Program-made: the position numbers and the translations under genes | DNA from: Kiritimatiellia bacterium | GTDB taxonomy: Bacteria > Verrucomicrobiota > Kiritimatiellia > RFP12 > UBA1067 | Direction of reading: 5' to 3' | DNA length: 6,645 bases | Assembly (NCBI GenBank): GCA_028707675.1 | Contig: JAQWAM010000072.1 | Span: 1 to 6,645 of the forward strand | The notes under the pieces: generated by a model | Seen by the model: only the letters and a program-made list of their open reading frames with translations | What the model was told of the DNA's origin: nothing | Databases searched by the model: none | Shown: positions 1 through 6,645 of the stretch, one piece after another | Numbering within the stretch: position 1 is the stretch's first letter | Layout of the letters: each line of letters opens with the position of its first letter

Positions 1-8
1 CGATAGCT

Positions 9-13
9 GGAGG
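9..13 (+). promoter_or_regulatory. Ribosome binding site deciding the mrdA start
   Basis: GGAGG lies 9 bases before the ATG at 23, a workable spacing. It directly abuts the in-frame TTG at 14, which is therefore an unlikely start. The reading frame stays open to the left edge, so an upstream start outside the window cannot be ruled out. Confidence 0.55.
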
Positions 14-22
14 TTGGCGCTT

Positions 23-1801
23 ATGTCGTTGATCTTCACGGCGGGGGCGGCTTTTCTGGCCGTTTCCCTGCACCGGGTTCAGGTGGAACGTTTTTCAGCG
101 CTGTCGCATGACCAACTGCGCCAGAGTGTCAGGCGTGTGCAGGTGCCGGGGCCGCGCGGAAATATTTATGACCGCAACGGCGGGCTGCTGGCGGGAAACC
201 GCCCCAGCTACTGCATCGCGTATTATGTGGAAGAACTGCGCAGGCGCGGCCGGTGGCAGAACACCATCGACGCGGTGGACGCTGACATTGACCGGCTGGC
301 CAAGGCGCTGGGTATTCCGCGAGTCATCACTAAAAAAGATGTGACCAGGCATGTCATGCAGAGCTTGCCGATGCCGCTGCTGGCATGGCGCGATGTCGAA
401 CATGAGACGCTGGCGCGCTGGGCCGAGGCGGTAGAGCCTTTCCCGGGCGTGGATGTCTATGTGCAGCCGGAACGGTACTATCCCCAAGGCGCGCTGGCCG
501 CGCATGTGCTGGGTTATGTCGGGCGTGACCGTCCGCAACCGTTGCCCGGGCAGAAAATCCACTTCTACTTGCCGGAAATGATCGGCAAGGGCGGCGTTGA
601 AGGCCGTTACAACGCCGATCTCACCGGCGTTTCGGGCGGACAGCTCATAAGGGTTGACGCGCGCGGCTACAAGCACGCCGTATGGGAAGGCGACGCGGCT
701 GTGCCGGGGCAGGACATCCATCTGACACTTGACATCAATATACAGGCGGCTCTGGAGCAGGTCTTGCGCGGCTGGCGCGGGGCGGGCGTGGTGATCGACC
801 CGCGCAACGGCGAGGTCTTGGCAATGGCCAGCTCGCCCGCGTACGACCCCAACGACTTTGTGCCGATACTGCCGTCCGGCGTCTGGAAACGCCTCAACGA
901 GGACAAGGCGGTGCCGCTTTTCAACCGTGCCGTCCAGGGCTGGTATGCGCCGGGCAGCACGTTCAAGCCGGTCACGGCCATGGCCGCGCTGTTGAGCGGC
1001 AAGTTCAACCCCGAGGACGAATATGTCTGCGACGGCGCGTTCGTGCTGGGCACCATGCGCCTGCGCTGCTGGAACACTTACGGCCACGGCAGCATAAACC
1101 TGCGTAAAGCCATTGAGCAGTCTTGCAACAGCTATTTCTGCAATCTTGCCCATACCATAGGCTACGATTCGATATATGAGACGGCGCGGCTGTTGGGGTT
1201 CGGGGAGCCCTGCGGAATCGATCTGCCGGGCGAATCCGGAGGACTGCTGCCGACGGCGGCGTGGAAAGAACGTCGCTTGCGTGACCGCTGGCGTCCGGGC
1301 GACACGTGCCAGATCGCCATCGGCCAGGGGTTGCTGATCACCACGCCGCTGCAGATGGCGGTTGTCACGTCGGTTTTCGCTAACGGCGGCAGACTATACC
1401 GGCCGCACATCGCGCGGCTGGCGCAGCCCCATCTGGTGCGCGAAATGGGCTGGCCGCCGCAGGCGGTCGCGGTTGTGCGTGACGGCATGCGCGATGTGGC
1501 GGAGTTGGGCACAGGGCGCCGTGTGCGGGTGAGAGGCCTGACGGTGGCGGCCAAGACCGGCACGGCCGAGGTTGACACAGGCGGCACGCGCCGCAAAAAC
1601 ACATGGGTAACGGCGTTCGCGCCGTTTGGCGATCCCTCGGCGGCGGTGGCCATCATGGTTGAAAACGGCGAGTCGGGCGGACTGACGGTGGCTCCGATGG
1701 TGCGCGAGGTGCTCGTGTCCATTTTCGGAGAGGAGCCTGCGGCAAGCGAAGAGGCGGGGGAGCCTCTGTTCGCGCCTGATGCGGAGGTGCGGGGTGATTG
1801 A
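23..1801 (+). CDS. mrdA: Penicillin-binding protein 2 (peptidoglycan D,D-transpeptidase)
   Basis: This class B PBP cross-links peptidoglycan peptides in the periplasm during cell elongation, working with RodA. From the ATG at 23 it has 592 residues, near the family's usual 600-650. Residues 2-17 form the single N-terminal membrane anchor. The dimerisation/pedestal region follows, with RGNIYDRNG (45-53) and GKGGVEGRYN (188-197). The transpeptidase domain spans roughly 237-575. It has all three active-site motifs: STFK with the nucleophile Ser312, SCN (367-369) and KTGT (511-514), plus the conserved GQG..TPLQMA stretch before KTGT. Cys336, Cys349, His355 and Cys368 are spaced like the zinc site described in some PBP2 proteins. 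The C-terminal tail is acidic and probably disordered. The start is chosen from GGAGG at 9-13; the frame is open to the left edge, so a few N-terminal residues may be missing. The gene overlaps rodA by 8 bases. Confidence 0.95.
   Translation: MSLIFTAGAAFLAVSLHRVQVERFSALSHDQLRQSVRRVQVPGPRGNIYDRNGGLLAGNRPSYCIAYYVEELRRRGRWQNTIDAVDADIDRLAKALGIPRVITKKDVTRHVMQSLPMPLLAWRDVEHETLARWAEAVEPFPGVDVYVQPERYYPQGALAAHVLGYVGRDRPQPLPGQKIHFYLPEMIGKGGVEGRYNADLTGVSGGQLIRVDARGYKHAVWEGDAAVPGQDIHLTLDINIQAALEQVLRGWRGAGVVIDPRNGEVLAMASSPAYDPNDFVPILPSGVWKRLNEDKAVPLFNRAVQGWYAPGSTFKPVTAMAALLSGKFNPEDEYVCDGAFVLGTMRLRCWNTYGHGSINLRKAIEQSCNSYFCNLAHTIGYDSIYETARLLGFGEPCGIDLPGESGGLLPTAAWKERRLRDRWRPGDTCQIAIGQGLLITTPLQMAVVTSVFANGGRLYRPHIARLAQPHLVREMGWPPQAVAVVRDGMRDVAELGTGRRVRVRGLTVAAKTGTAEVDTGGTRRKNTWVTAFAPFGDPSAAVAIMVENGESGGLTVAPMVREVLVSIFGEEPAASEEAGEPLFAPDAEVRGD
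1783..1787 (+). promoter_or_regulatory. Ribosome binding site inside mrdA, setting the GTG start of rodA
   Basis: GGAGG sits within the last codons of mrdA, 6 bases before the GTG at 1794. The in-frame ATG at 1779 lies upstream of this site and has no comparable site, and the next ATG at 1836 has none either. The GTG is therefore the preferred start. Confidence 0.75.
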
Positions 1802-2975
1802 GGCACTGAAAAGGCATATCGCTTCCCTGCGCCGCATGAACCCGCTGCTGACGGCCTGCGTGGCGGGGCTGACGGTAATCGGCGTGGCTTTTGTTTACAG
1901 TTCTTGCTCAGTGCGCGAAGATCCTGCCATCCGCATGCTCTACATGCGTCACGCCGAGTCCGGCGTGATCGGTTTGCTGCTGTTGCTGGTGTTGTCCTGT
2001 GTGAATTACCGTCCATTGCTGCGCTGGAGCTGGGTGTTTTACATGTTTTGTCTGGTGCTGCTGGTTTTGGTCCCGTTCATGGGAGATGCGAAAATGGGCG
2101 CGCGGCGCTGGCTATTCGGCATGCAGCCTTCAGAGCCTGCCAAACTGGCCATCATCATGCTGCTGGCGTGGCTGTACGGCAGGCGCGGCGCGGCTCGCGG
2201 CTCCAAGGCTTTTTTACTGACCTTGCTGGCGGCGGGTTTGCCGGTGGGTCTGATACTTATGCAGCCGGATCTTGGCACGGCCCTGGTGCTGGTGCCGACG
2301 GTTGTGGCCATGATGTTCGCCGCGAATGTTGCCCCGCGGCTCCTGTGGCCTTCCGTAACGGCCGGGGTGTTGGCTGCCGGGCTCCTGCTGGGTGTGATCT
2401 ACGCTGCGGAAAAGGCCGACATGCCGCAGGAGAAGCGCGACGCCTTGATTGCGGCAACGCATTTGCGGCCGCATCAGGTCAAACGCCTGCAGGTGTTCCT
2501 TTTCCCGGACAAAGACTTGCATGGCAGCGGTTATAACAGACGGCAGTCCGAGATAGCGGTAGGTTCGGGCGGTGTTTGGGGTAAAGGCTATCTGAAAGGC
2601 GAGCAGTACATGTTGGGATACCTGCCGCCTTCCGTCTCTTCCAACGATTTCATTTTCGCGGTGCTGGCCGAAGAGGCGGGCTTCGCGGGATCGGTGACGG
2701 TTTTGCTGTTGTTCACCGGCATCTTGTGGGCGGGTTTGTGGGTTGCTTTCCGTTGTCAGGACGACACCGGACGTTTGTTATGCGTCGGCGTCATAACTTT
2801 GACCTTCAGCCACATGTTCATCAATATCGCGATGACGATCGGGCTGATGCCGATCACGGGGCTGCCTTTGCCTTTTATAAGTTACGGCCGTACCTTTATG
2901 CTGACTATGATGGTGGCATTGGGTTTGGTACAGAGTGTGTCCATACATGGACGTGAATCAGAAACGAGGTTTTAA
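1794..2975 (+). CDS. rodA: Rod shape-determining protein RodA, SEDS peptidoglycan glycosyltransferase
   Basis: RodA polymerises lipid II into glycan strands at the inner membrane and is the partner of PBP2. The GTG start gives 393 residues, a normal length for the SEDS (FtsW/RodA/SpoVE) family, and the chain is mostly hydrophobic with about ten membrane segments. Family signatures seen in order are GARRW with Trp106, QPSEPAKLA, QPDLGTALVL, then the large periplasmic loop with GYNRRQSEIAVGSGG and GKGYLKGEQ. After this comes NDFIFAVLAEE, whose Asp285 matches the essential acidic residue of the family. Near the C-terminus, GLPLPFISYG is followed by Arg366 where most relatives have Gly. The start overlaps the mrdA stop (GTGATTGA), which suggests translational coupling and near-equal synthesis of the two partners. 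FtsW is the main alternative, but the pairing with PBP2 argues for RodA. Confidence 0.95.
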   Translation: MIEALKRHIASLRRMNPLLTACVAGLTVIGVAFVYSSCSVREDPAIRMLYMRHAESGVIGLLLLLVLSCVNYRPLLRWSWVFYMFCLVLLVLVPFMGDAKMGARRWLFGMQPSEPAKLAIIMLLAWLYGRRGAARGSKAFLLTLLAAGLPVGLILMQPDLGTALVLVPTVVAMMFAANVAPRLLWPSVTAGVLAAGLLLGVIYAAEKADMPQEKRDALIAATHLRPHQVKRLQVFLFPDKDLHGSGYNRRQSEIAVGSGGVWGKGYLKGEQYMLGYLPPSVSSNDFIFAVLAEEAGFAGSVTVLLLFTGILWAGLWVAFRCQDDTGRLLCVGVITLTFSHMFINIAMTIGLMPITGLPLPFISYGRTFMLTMMVALGLVQSVSIHGRESETRF

Positions 2976-3012
2976 GCGGGTGTTGCAATCCCGTGTAAGA
3001 ACCGATTTAAGC

Positions 3013-3019
3013 AGGAGGG
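3013..3019 (+). promoter_or_regulatory. Strong ribosome binding site of rng
   Basis: AGGAGGG, the best match to the anti-Shine-Dalgarno sequence in the window, is 4 bases before the ATG at 3024. It lies in the 48-base spacer after rodA. That spacer has no convincing terminator or promoter, so rng is probably read through from mrdA-rodA. Confidence 0.8.
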
Positions 3020-3023
3020 AAAC

Positions 3024-4607
3024 ATGTTGTTCGGATTATTCAAAAAAAGTGCGCCCAAGAGGGAGATCATAGTCAATGTTGAGAGCCTTGAAACGCGCGT
3101 GGCGGTGATGGAGAACGGGCACGTCGAGGAGTTTCAGGTTGAGCACCCCACGGAGGAACGTCTGGTGGGAAGCATCTATAAAGGCCGCATCCAAAATCTG
3201 GAGCATGACCTGCAGGCTGCCTTCGTGGATATCGGTTTAAAGAAGAATGCCTTTCTGCACTACTGGGACATGTTGCCGGATGATGAAAGCCGGCTGGACG
3301 ATCATGATGAAAACACTCGCCCATCGCGGCGGCGGCGCGTTTCCAACGAAGACATATCCAAGCGTTTCCCGCCCGGATCGGAAATAGTGGTACAGGTGAC
3401 CAAAGGCCCGATAGGCACCAAGGGCCCGCGCGTCACAGCGAACCTGAGTTTGCCCGGTCGCTATCTGGTGATGATGCCGGGGACGCGCCTGCGCGGCGTC
3501 TCTCGCAAGATCGGCGACTCCAAAGAGCGCCAGCGCCTCAAGAAGATACTTGACCGCCTGCCGCTTCCTGACGACGCGGGGCTGATCGTGCGCACCGTGG
3601 GCGCGGGCGCCAGCAAACGCGCCTTCGTGCGTGACCTGCGCAACCTGTGGGAGTCTTGGAAAGAGCTTCAGGACAATATCAAAAACCTGCGCCCGCCAGC
3701 CTGCGTTTACCAAGAGCCCGACCTCGTCGAGCGCGTGGTGCGCGATTGGCTGACCGAAGAGATAGACCGCGTGACGATCGACGACAACGATGCCTACACG
3801 CGCATCCGGAACGTGGCCGGTAAGATATCCCGCCGCGCAAAGAATGTCATAAACCATTACAGCGGCCAGTTGGCCATCTTTGACCATTACGGGGTGGAAC
3901 GGCAGTTGGAAGAGACCTTCCGGCGCAAAGTCAACCTCAACTCAGGCGGTTATCTGGTTTTCGACGAGACCGAGGCGTTGATCTCGATCGACGTCAACAC
4001 CGGCAGGCACCGCGGCAAAGGGTCGCAGGAGGATGCGATTCTTGAGGTGAACCTCGAGGCGGTCGTGGAGGTGGCGCGTCAACTGCGCCTGCGCAATATC
4101 GGCGGCCTGGTGGTGGTGGATCTGATCGACATGAAAGCGCGCAAGCATCAGAACGCTGTCTACAAGACCATGAAGCAGGCCGTCAAGCGCGACCGGGCGC
4201 GTACCAACGTGCTTCCGATCTCGGAACTCGGGCTGATGGAGATGACGCGCCAGCGTCAGGAGGAGAGCCTGCTCTCGCAAATGTATTCGGACTGCCCTTA
4301 CTGCCGCGGCCACGGACTGATCAAGTCGCCGCTGGCTTTGAGCGTCGATATCCAGCGCCAGATCGCGGCTCTGATGCGCAAAGTCCGCCACGAGGGCCGG
4401 GTCGCCGATCTGCAGATCGTGGTGGCGCCCAGCGTTCTCGACCGCCTGCGCACCGAGGATGAGGCGTTTTTGGTGGAACTGCAGCGCAGGTACACCGGCA
4501 AGCTAACTTTCAAGTCGGAAATGTACCGCCACCCCGAATCGTTCACCATCGCGGACGGACAGACCGGCAAGGTTTTGTATTCCGTTAACGAGACAAAAAC
4601 GGTATAA
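3024..4607 (+). CDS. rng: Ribonuclease G (RNase E/G family endoribonuclease)
   Basis: This is a cytoplasmic endonuclease that cuts single-stranded AU-rich RNA with preference for 5'-monophosphate ends, acting in rRNA 5' maturation and mRNA decay. It has 527 residues against 489 for E. coli RNase G and no long scaffold tail like RNase E. A 14-residue N-terminal extension precedes the conserved core. An S1-like RNA-binding domain (about 38-150) contains YKGR and AAFVDIGL. It is interrupted by a charged loop, acidic at 86-96 and then RRRR at 102-105. IVRT holds the 5'-sensor pair Arg190/Thr191. The DNase I-like catalytic part has ISIDVNTG (Asp323) and VVVDLIDM (Asp366), the two magnesium-binding aspartates. 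The zinc-link CPYC (Cys424, Cys427) joins subunits in the family. All key residues are present, so it should be active. In E. coli rng is also downstream of mreBCD, so the link to shape genes is familiar. RNase E is the alternative name; the lack of a C-terminal scaffold favours G. Confidence 0.93.
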   Translation: MLFGLFKKSAPKREIIVNVESLETRVAVMENGHVEEFQVEHPTEERLVGSIYKGRIQNLEHDLQAAFVDIGLKKNAFLHYWDMLPDDESRLDDHDENTRPSRRRRVSNEDISKRFPPGSEIVVQVTKGPIGTKGPRVTANLSLPGRYLVMMPGTRLRGVSRKIGDSKERQRLKKILDRLPLPDDAGLIVRTVGAGASKRAFVRDLRNLWESWKELQDNIKNLRPPACVYQEPDLVERVVRDWLTEEIDRVTIDDNDAYTRIRNVAGKISRRAKNVINHYSGQLAIFDHYGVERQLEETFRRKVNLNSGGYLVFDETEALISIDVNTGRHRGKGSQEDAILEVNLEAVVEVARQLRLRNIGGLVVVDLIDMKARKHQNAVYKTMKQAVKRDRARTNVLPISELGLMEMTRQRQEESLLSQMYSDCPYCRGHGLIKSPLALSVDIQRQIAALMRKVRHEGRVADLQIVVAPSVLDRLRTEDEAFLVELQRRYTGKLTFKSEMYRHPESFTIADGQTGKVLYSVNETKTV

Positions 4608-4609
4608 CA

Positions 4610-4660
4610 ATGGTGTGGCTTGAGCAGCTTTTACTTCTAACCGGTGGACGTCAGTTATGA
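4610..4660 (+). CDS. Possible 16-codon leader peptide upstream of lptD
   Basis: An ATG two bases after the rng stop opens a 16-codon frame, MVWLEQLLLLTGGRQL. Its TGA overlaps the lptD start as ATGA. It has no Shine-Dalgarno site of its own, so translation would rely on ribosomes reinitiating after rng. The Shine-Dalgarno-like site of lptD lies inside its codons 12-13. Six of the 16 residues are leucine, encoded by CTT, TTA and CTA with no CTG, unlike the CTG-rich genes around it. It could couple rng translation to lptD or act as a sensing leader. It could equally be a chance frame in a spacer. Confidence 0.25.
   Translation: MVWLEQLLLLTGGRQL
4643..4648 (+). promoter_or_regulatory. Weak ribosome binding site of lptD
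   Basis: GGTGGA, an imperfect match to GGAGGA, is 8 bases before the ATG at 4657. It is the only purine-rich candidate in the spacer. The in-frame stop at 4621-4623 limits how far upstream lptD could start. Confidence 0.5.
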
Positions 4661-6645
4661 AAATTATAACGGTTCTTGCTTTGGTTGCCGTTTTTGCGGC
4701 GATGACAACGTGTGTCGCGGCTCAGTCGGAGGCTGGCGTCGGTTTGGCTCCCGAACAGGCGGATGACGGCAGCGCCGAGATAACGGGCGACAAATTCGAG
4801 GTCGACCGCAAAACCGGATGGGTCACCGCCACCGGCAATGTCAAAGTGCGCTCGAAGAGCCACGAGATGAGCGCCGACCGTGTGCGTCTGCACCGTGACA
4901 AAGGAGATGTCCAAGCCAGGGGTAATGTGGTTATCCGCCAGAGCGGCTTCGGCTCTTGGTCCGGCGATTACATCGAGTATAACTACAAGACGGGAGCAGG
5001 TCTGACCGGCATGGGCGCGATACAGGCGGGCGTTTTCCATGTCAGCGCCGAAGAGGTCACGCGGCGGGAGGACGGGGTTTATGACGCCAGACGCATGTGC
5101 GTCACCACCTGCACCAACGCGCCCGGCCATTGGCACTGGCACGTTTCCGGGCGGGGCCGTTACAAGGACAACGACTATGTCGAGGTTTTCAACGCTGTGC
5201 CGCATCTGTTCGGAGTGCCTTTCGGTTACCTACCGTACTGGTATCGGGACATCGATACGCACTACGGTTTCCGACTGATCCCGGGGTACACATCCAAGTG
5301 GGGCGCCTATCTGCTGGGCACGTACGTGTTCAACATTTACGAGGCGCCGCGCGAGAACGGTCCCATGCTCTATGGCTCAACCCACCTTGATCTCCGCACG
5401 CGGCGGGGCGTGGCCGTCGGTCAGAATGTCACTTGGGATTTGCGCGAATGGGGCAAAGGCAAACTGGAAACATATTACGCATGGGATCAGGATCCGCCCG
5501 ACAAAATGCGGGACATGAACTGGGTGTCCAGTGTCAACGACGAGCGTTACCGCCTGCGTTTGCGCCATGAGGCGGATCTGACCCCGCGCGACCAGTTCCT
5601 GCTGCGCGGTACGTATGTCAGCGATTCCGAGGTGTCCAGCGATTTCTTTGACCGCGCCAACCGCGGCGAAAGCACCCCCATGAATTTTGTTTCGCTTTCG
5701 CACCGCGAACACACTTGGGCCGGGGGCGCGACAGCCAGCGGGCCTCTGAACGATTTCTACGCCGGCGTGGCGCGCCTGCCTGAAGGTTGGCTGAATATCA
5801 TGCCGCAGCCGGTCTTGGGAATCGGGGTCAATTACGAGAGCCAGACAAGGGCTGGATACCTGAACCGTGACGCCGCAAAATACGAGAACGCCATGCCGGA
5901 CTATATGTATTACCCCGGTTCATGGGCCGACTACAACCTCGTGCGGGTGGACACCGCGCACCGGCTGACCTATCCGTTCAAACTCGGCGATGTTTTGAGT
6001 GTCGTGCCGCGCGCGGGTTATCGCGGCACATATTATTCAGACACGGAGATGCAGAGCGATGTTTTCCGACATTCCGCCGATCTGGGGGCGCAGGCTTCGC
6101 TGCGCGCCACTTCCGACTGGCGCAACGGCTGCCGACATGTGTTTGAACCGTATCTTGACTACAGCTACCAGCCAGTGCATTACAGCGCTGACAACGGACG
6201 CGTTTACGGAATGGACCGCTTCGACCGCCCGTCAGGTTGGCTCGACCGTTTCGGCTTCGACGGCACTTGGCTGCCGTACGACTGGCACGGGCTGCGTCCC
6301 GGCGTGCGCAATCTGCTGCAAACCCGCGACAAGAAAGGCCGCATGCGCACAGTGCTGGAATGGGACGCATATGCCGGCATACCTTTTGATACCGACGGTC
6401 CGATCAACGAGGACGGAGTAAAGATTGCCGGGTCAAAAGTCACGTTCGCGCCAAACGAGGATTTTGAGATGAAGGCACACGCCGAGTGGGACGCGGAACA
6501 GGATGTGTTCGCTTATGCCGACATCGGCGCGTTCTACCGGCTGACAAAAGATTTCCGTTTTGGCGGCGGTTATCTCGGGCGCGACCATGATCTGCTGGAT
6601 TACAGTCTGTCGCCGGTGACGCAGTGGAACCGCGTCAATGAGAAT
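4657..6645 (+). CDS. lptD: LPS-assembly outer-membrane protein LptD, 3' end cut by the window
   Basis: LptD is the outer-membrane barrel that, plugged by the lipoprotein LptE, moves LPS from the periplasmic Lpt bridge to the cell surface. The frame runs without a stop for 663 codons to the right edge, so the C-terminal barrel is incomplete. Residues 1-22 look like a signal peptide (Met-Lys-Ile-Ile, hydrophobic core, Val-Ala-Ala then Gln23). Residues about 41-110 form an OstA/LptA-like beta-jellyroll with ITGDKFEVD, ATGNVKVR and ARGNVVIR repeats. CVTTC (Cys148, Cys152) and VPFGYLPYWY (187-196) follow; the TTC and the VPxxYLPY-type motif mark the junction to the barrel in LptD. The rest is rich in aromatic and charged residues in alternating strands, as expected of a barrel. 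One further cysteine, Cys492, is visible. LptA alone is excluded by length. LptE is not in the window. Confidence 0.9.
   Translation, partial: MKIITVLALVAVFAAMTTCVAAQSEAGVGLAPEQADDGSAEITGDKFEVDRKTGWVTATGNVKVRSKSHEMSADRVRLHRDKGDVQARGNVVIRQSGFGSWSGDYIEYNYKTGAGLTGMGAIQAGVFHVSAEEVTRREDGVYDARRMCVTTCTNAPGHWHWHVSGRGRYKDNDYVEVFNAVPHLFGVPFGYLPYWYRDIDTHYGFRLIPGYTSKWGAYLLGTYVFNIYEAPRENGPMLYGSTHLDLRTRRGVAVGQNVTWDLREWGKGKLETYYAWDQDPPDKMRDMNWVSSVNDERYRLRLRHEADLTPRDQFLLRGTYVSDSEVSSDFFDRANRGESTPMNFVSLSHREHTWAGGATASGPLNDFYAGVARLPEGWLNIMPQPVLGIGVNYESQTRAGYLNRDAAKYENAMPDYMYYPGSWADYNLVRVDTAHRLTYPFKLGDVLSVVPRAGYRGTYYSDTEMQSDVFRHSADLGAQASLRATSDWRNGCRHVFEPYLDYSYQPVHYSADNGRVYGMDRFDRPSGWLDRFGFDGTWLPYDWHGLRPGVRNLLQTRDKKGRMRTVLEWDAYAGIPFDTDGPINEDGVKIAGSKVTFAPNEDFEMKAHAEWDAEQDVFAYADIGAFYRLTKDFRFGGGYLGRDHDLLDYSLSPVTQWNRVNEN

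Noticed and set aside
14..22. TTG at 14 as the mrdA start
   Set aside because: It directly abuts the GGAGG site with no spacer, while the ATG at 23 has a proper spacing.
95..1153. A 352-codon open frame on the - strand opposite mrdA
   Set aside because: It mirrors the codon pattern of a clear PBP2 gene in GC-rich DNA, its translation resembles no family I know, and it has no operon context.
1162..2016. A 284-codon open frame on the - strand across the mrdA-rodA junction
   Set aside because: It runs antisense to two well-supported genes, and its product is low-complexity Arg/Ser/Pro-rich, typical of a GC-rich shadow frame.
1904..2536. A 210-codon + strand frame inside rodA
   Set aside because: It is a shifted frame of rodA. 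The rodA frame carries all SEDS motifs over its full length without interruption.
2976..2996. Short inverted repeat CGGG / CCCG after rodA as a terminator
   Set aside because: The stem is only 4-5 base pairs with a 9-base loop, and no T-run follows.
3237..3887. A 216-codon open frame on the - strand opposite rng
   Set aside because: It is antisense to conserved RNase G sequence and has no recognisable product.
4608..4640. Terminator or promoter in the rng-lptD spacer
   Set aside because: No stem longer than about 3-4 pairs and no spaced -35/-10 pair could be seen; the T-rich stretch is short and interrupted.
4711..4725. Lipoprotein signal in LptD around Cys19
   Set aside because: The residues before Cys19 (Met-Thr-Thr) do not fit a lipobox. 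Val-Ala-Ala before Gln23 fits ordinary signal peptidase cleavage.

Overview
The window is GC-rich by eye and fully coding apart from two spacers of about 50 bases. It carries four genes, all on the + strand and packed like one operon: mrdA (PBP2), rodA, an RNase E/G-family ribonuclease (rng), and the first 663 codons of lptD, which runs off the right edge. An LptD shows that the cell has an outer membrane with LPS-type glycolipid. The PBP2/RodA pair shows that it elongates by lateral peptidoglycan synthesis. Gene order and RodA loop sequence look to me more like the Planctomycetes-Verrucomicrobia-Chlamydiae superphylum (for example Lentisphaerota or Kiritimatiellota) than Proteobacteria. That placement is from memory and is tentative.

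Layout: 1-22 is a leader with a possible upstream stop (TAG, 4-6) and a GGAGG site. mrdA is at 23-1801. rodA starts at a GTG (1794) inside the end of mrdA, an 8-base overlap, and ends at 2975. A 48-base spacer holds a strong AGGAGGG site. rng is at 3024-4607. A 49-base spacer contains a 16-codon ORF whose stop overlaps the lptD start (ATGA). lptD occupies 4657-6645 and is open at the edge.

Function: PBP2 (transpeptidase) and RodA (glycosyltransferase) form the core peptidoglycan synthase of the elongasome. LptD is the outer-membrane pore that places LPS on the cell surface. RNase G is a 5'-end-dependent endonuclease for rRNA and mRNA; in E. coli its gene lies downstream of mreBCD, so its presence beside shape genes is an old association. 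The cluster thus joins wall elongation, an RNA-processing enzyme and outer-membrane assembly in one apparent transcription unit.

I found no mobile element, CRISPR array, tRNA, rRNA, convincing terminator or promoter, and no obviously new system. The points most worth a second look are a probable Cys3His metal site in PBP2, the leucine-rich leader-like ORF before lptD, and the close cysteine pair in LptD.
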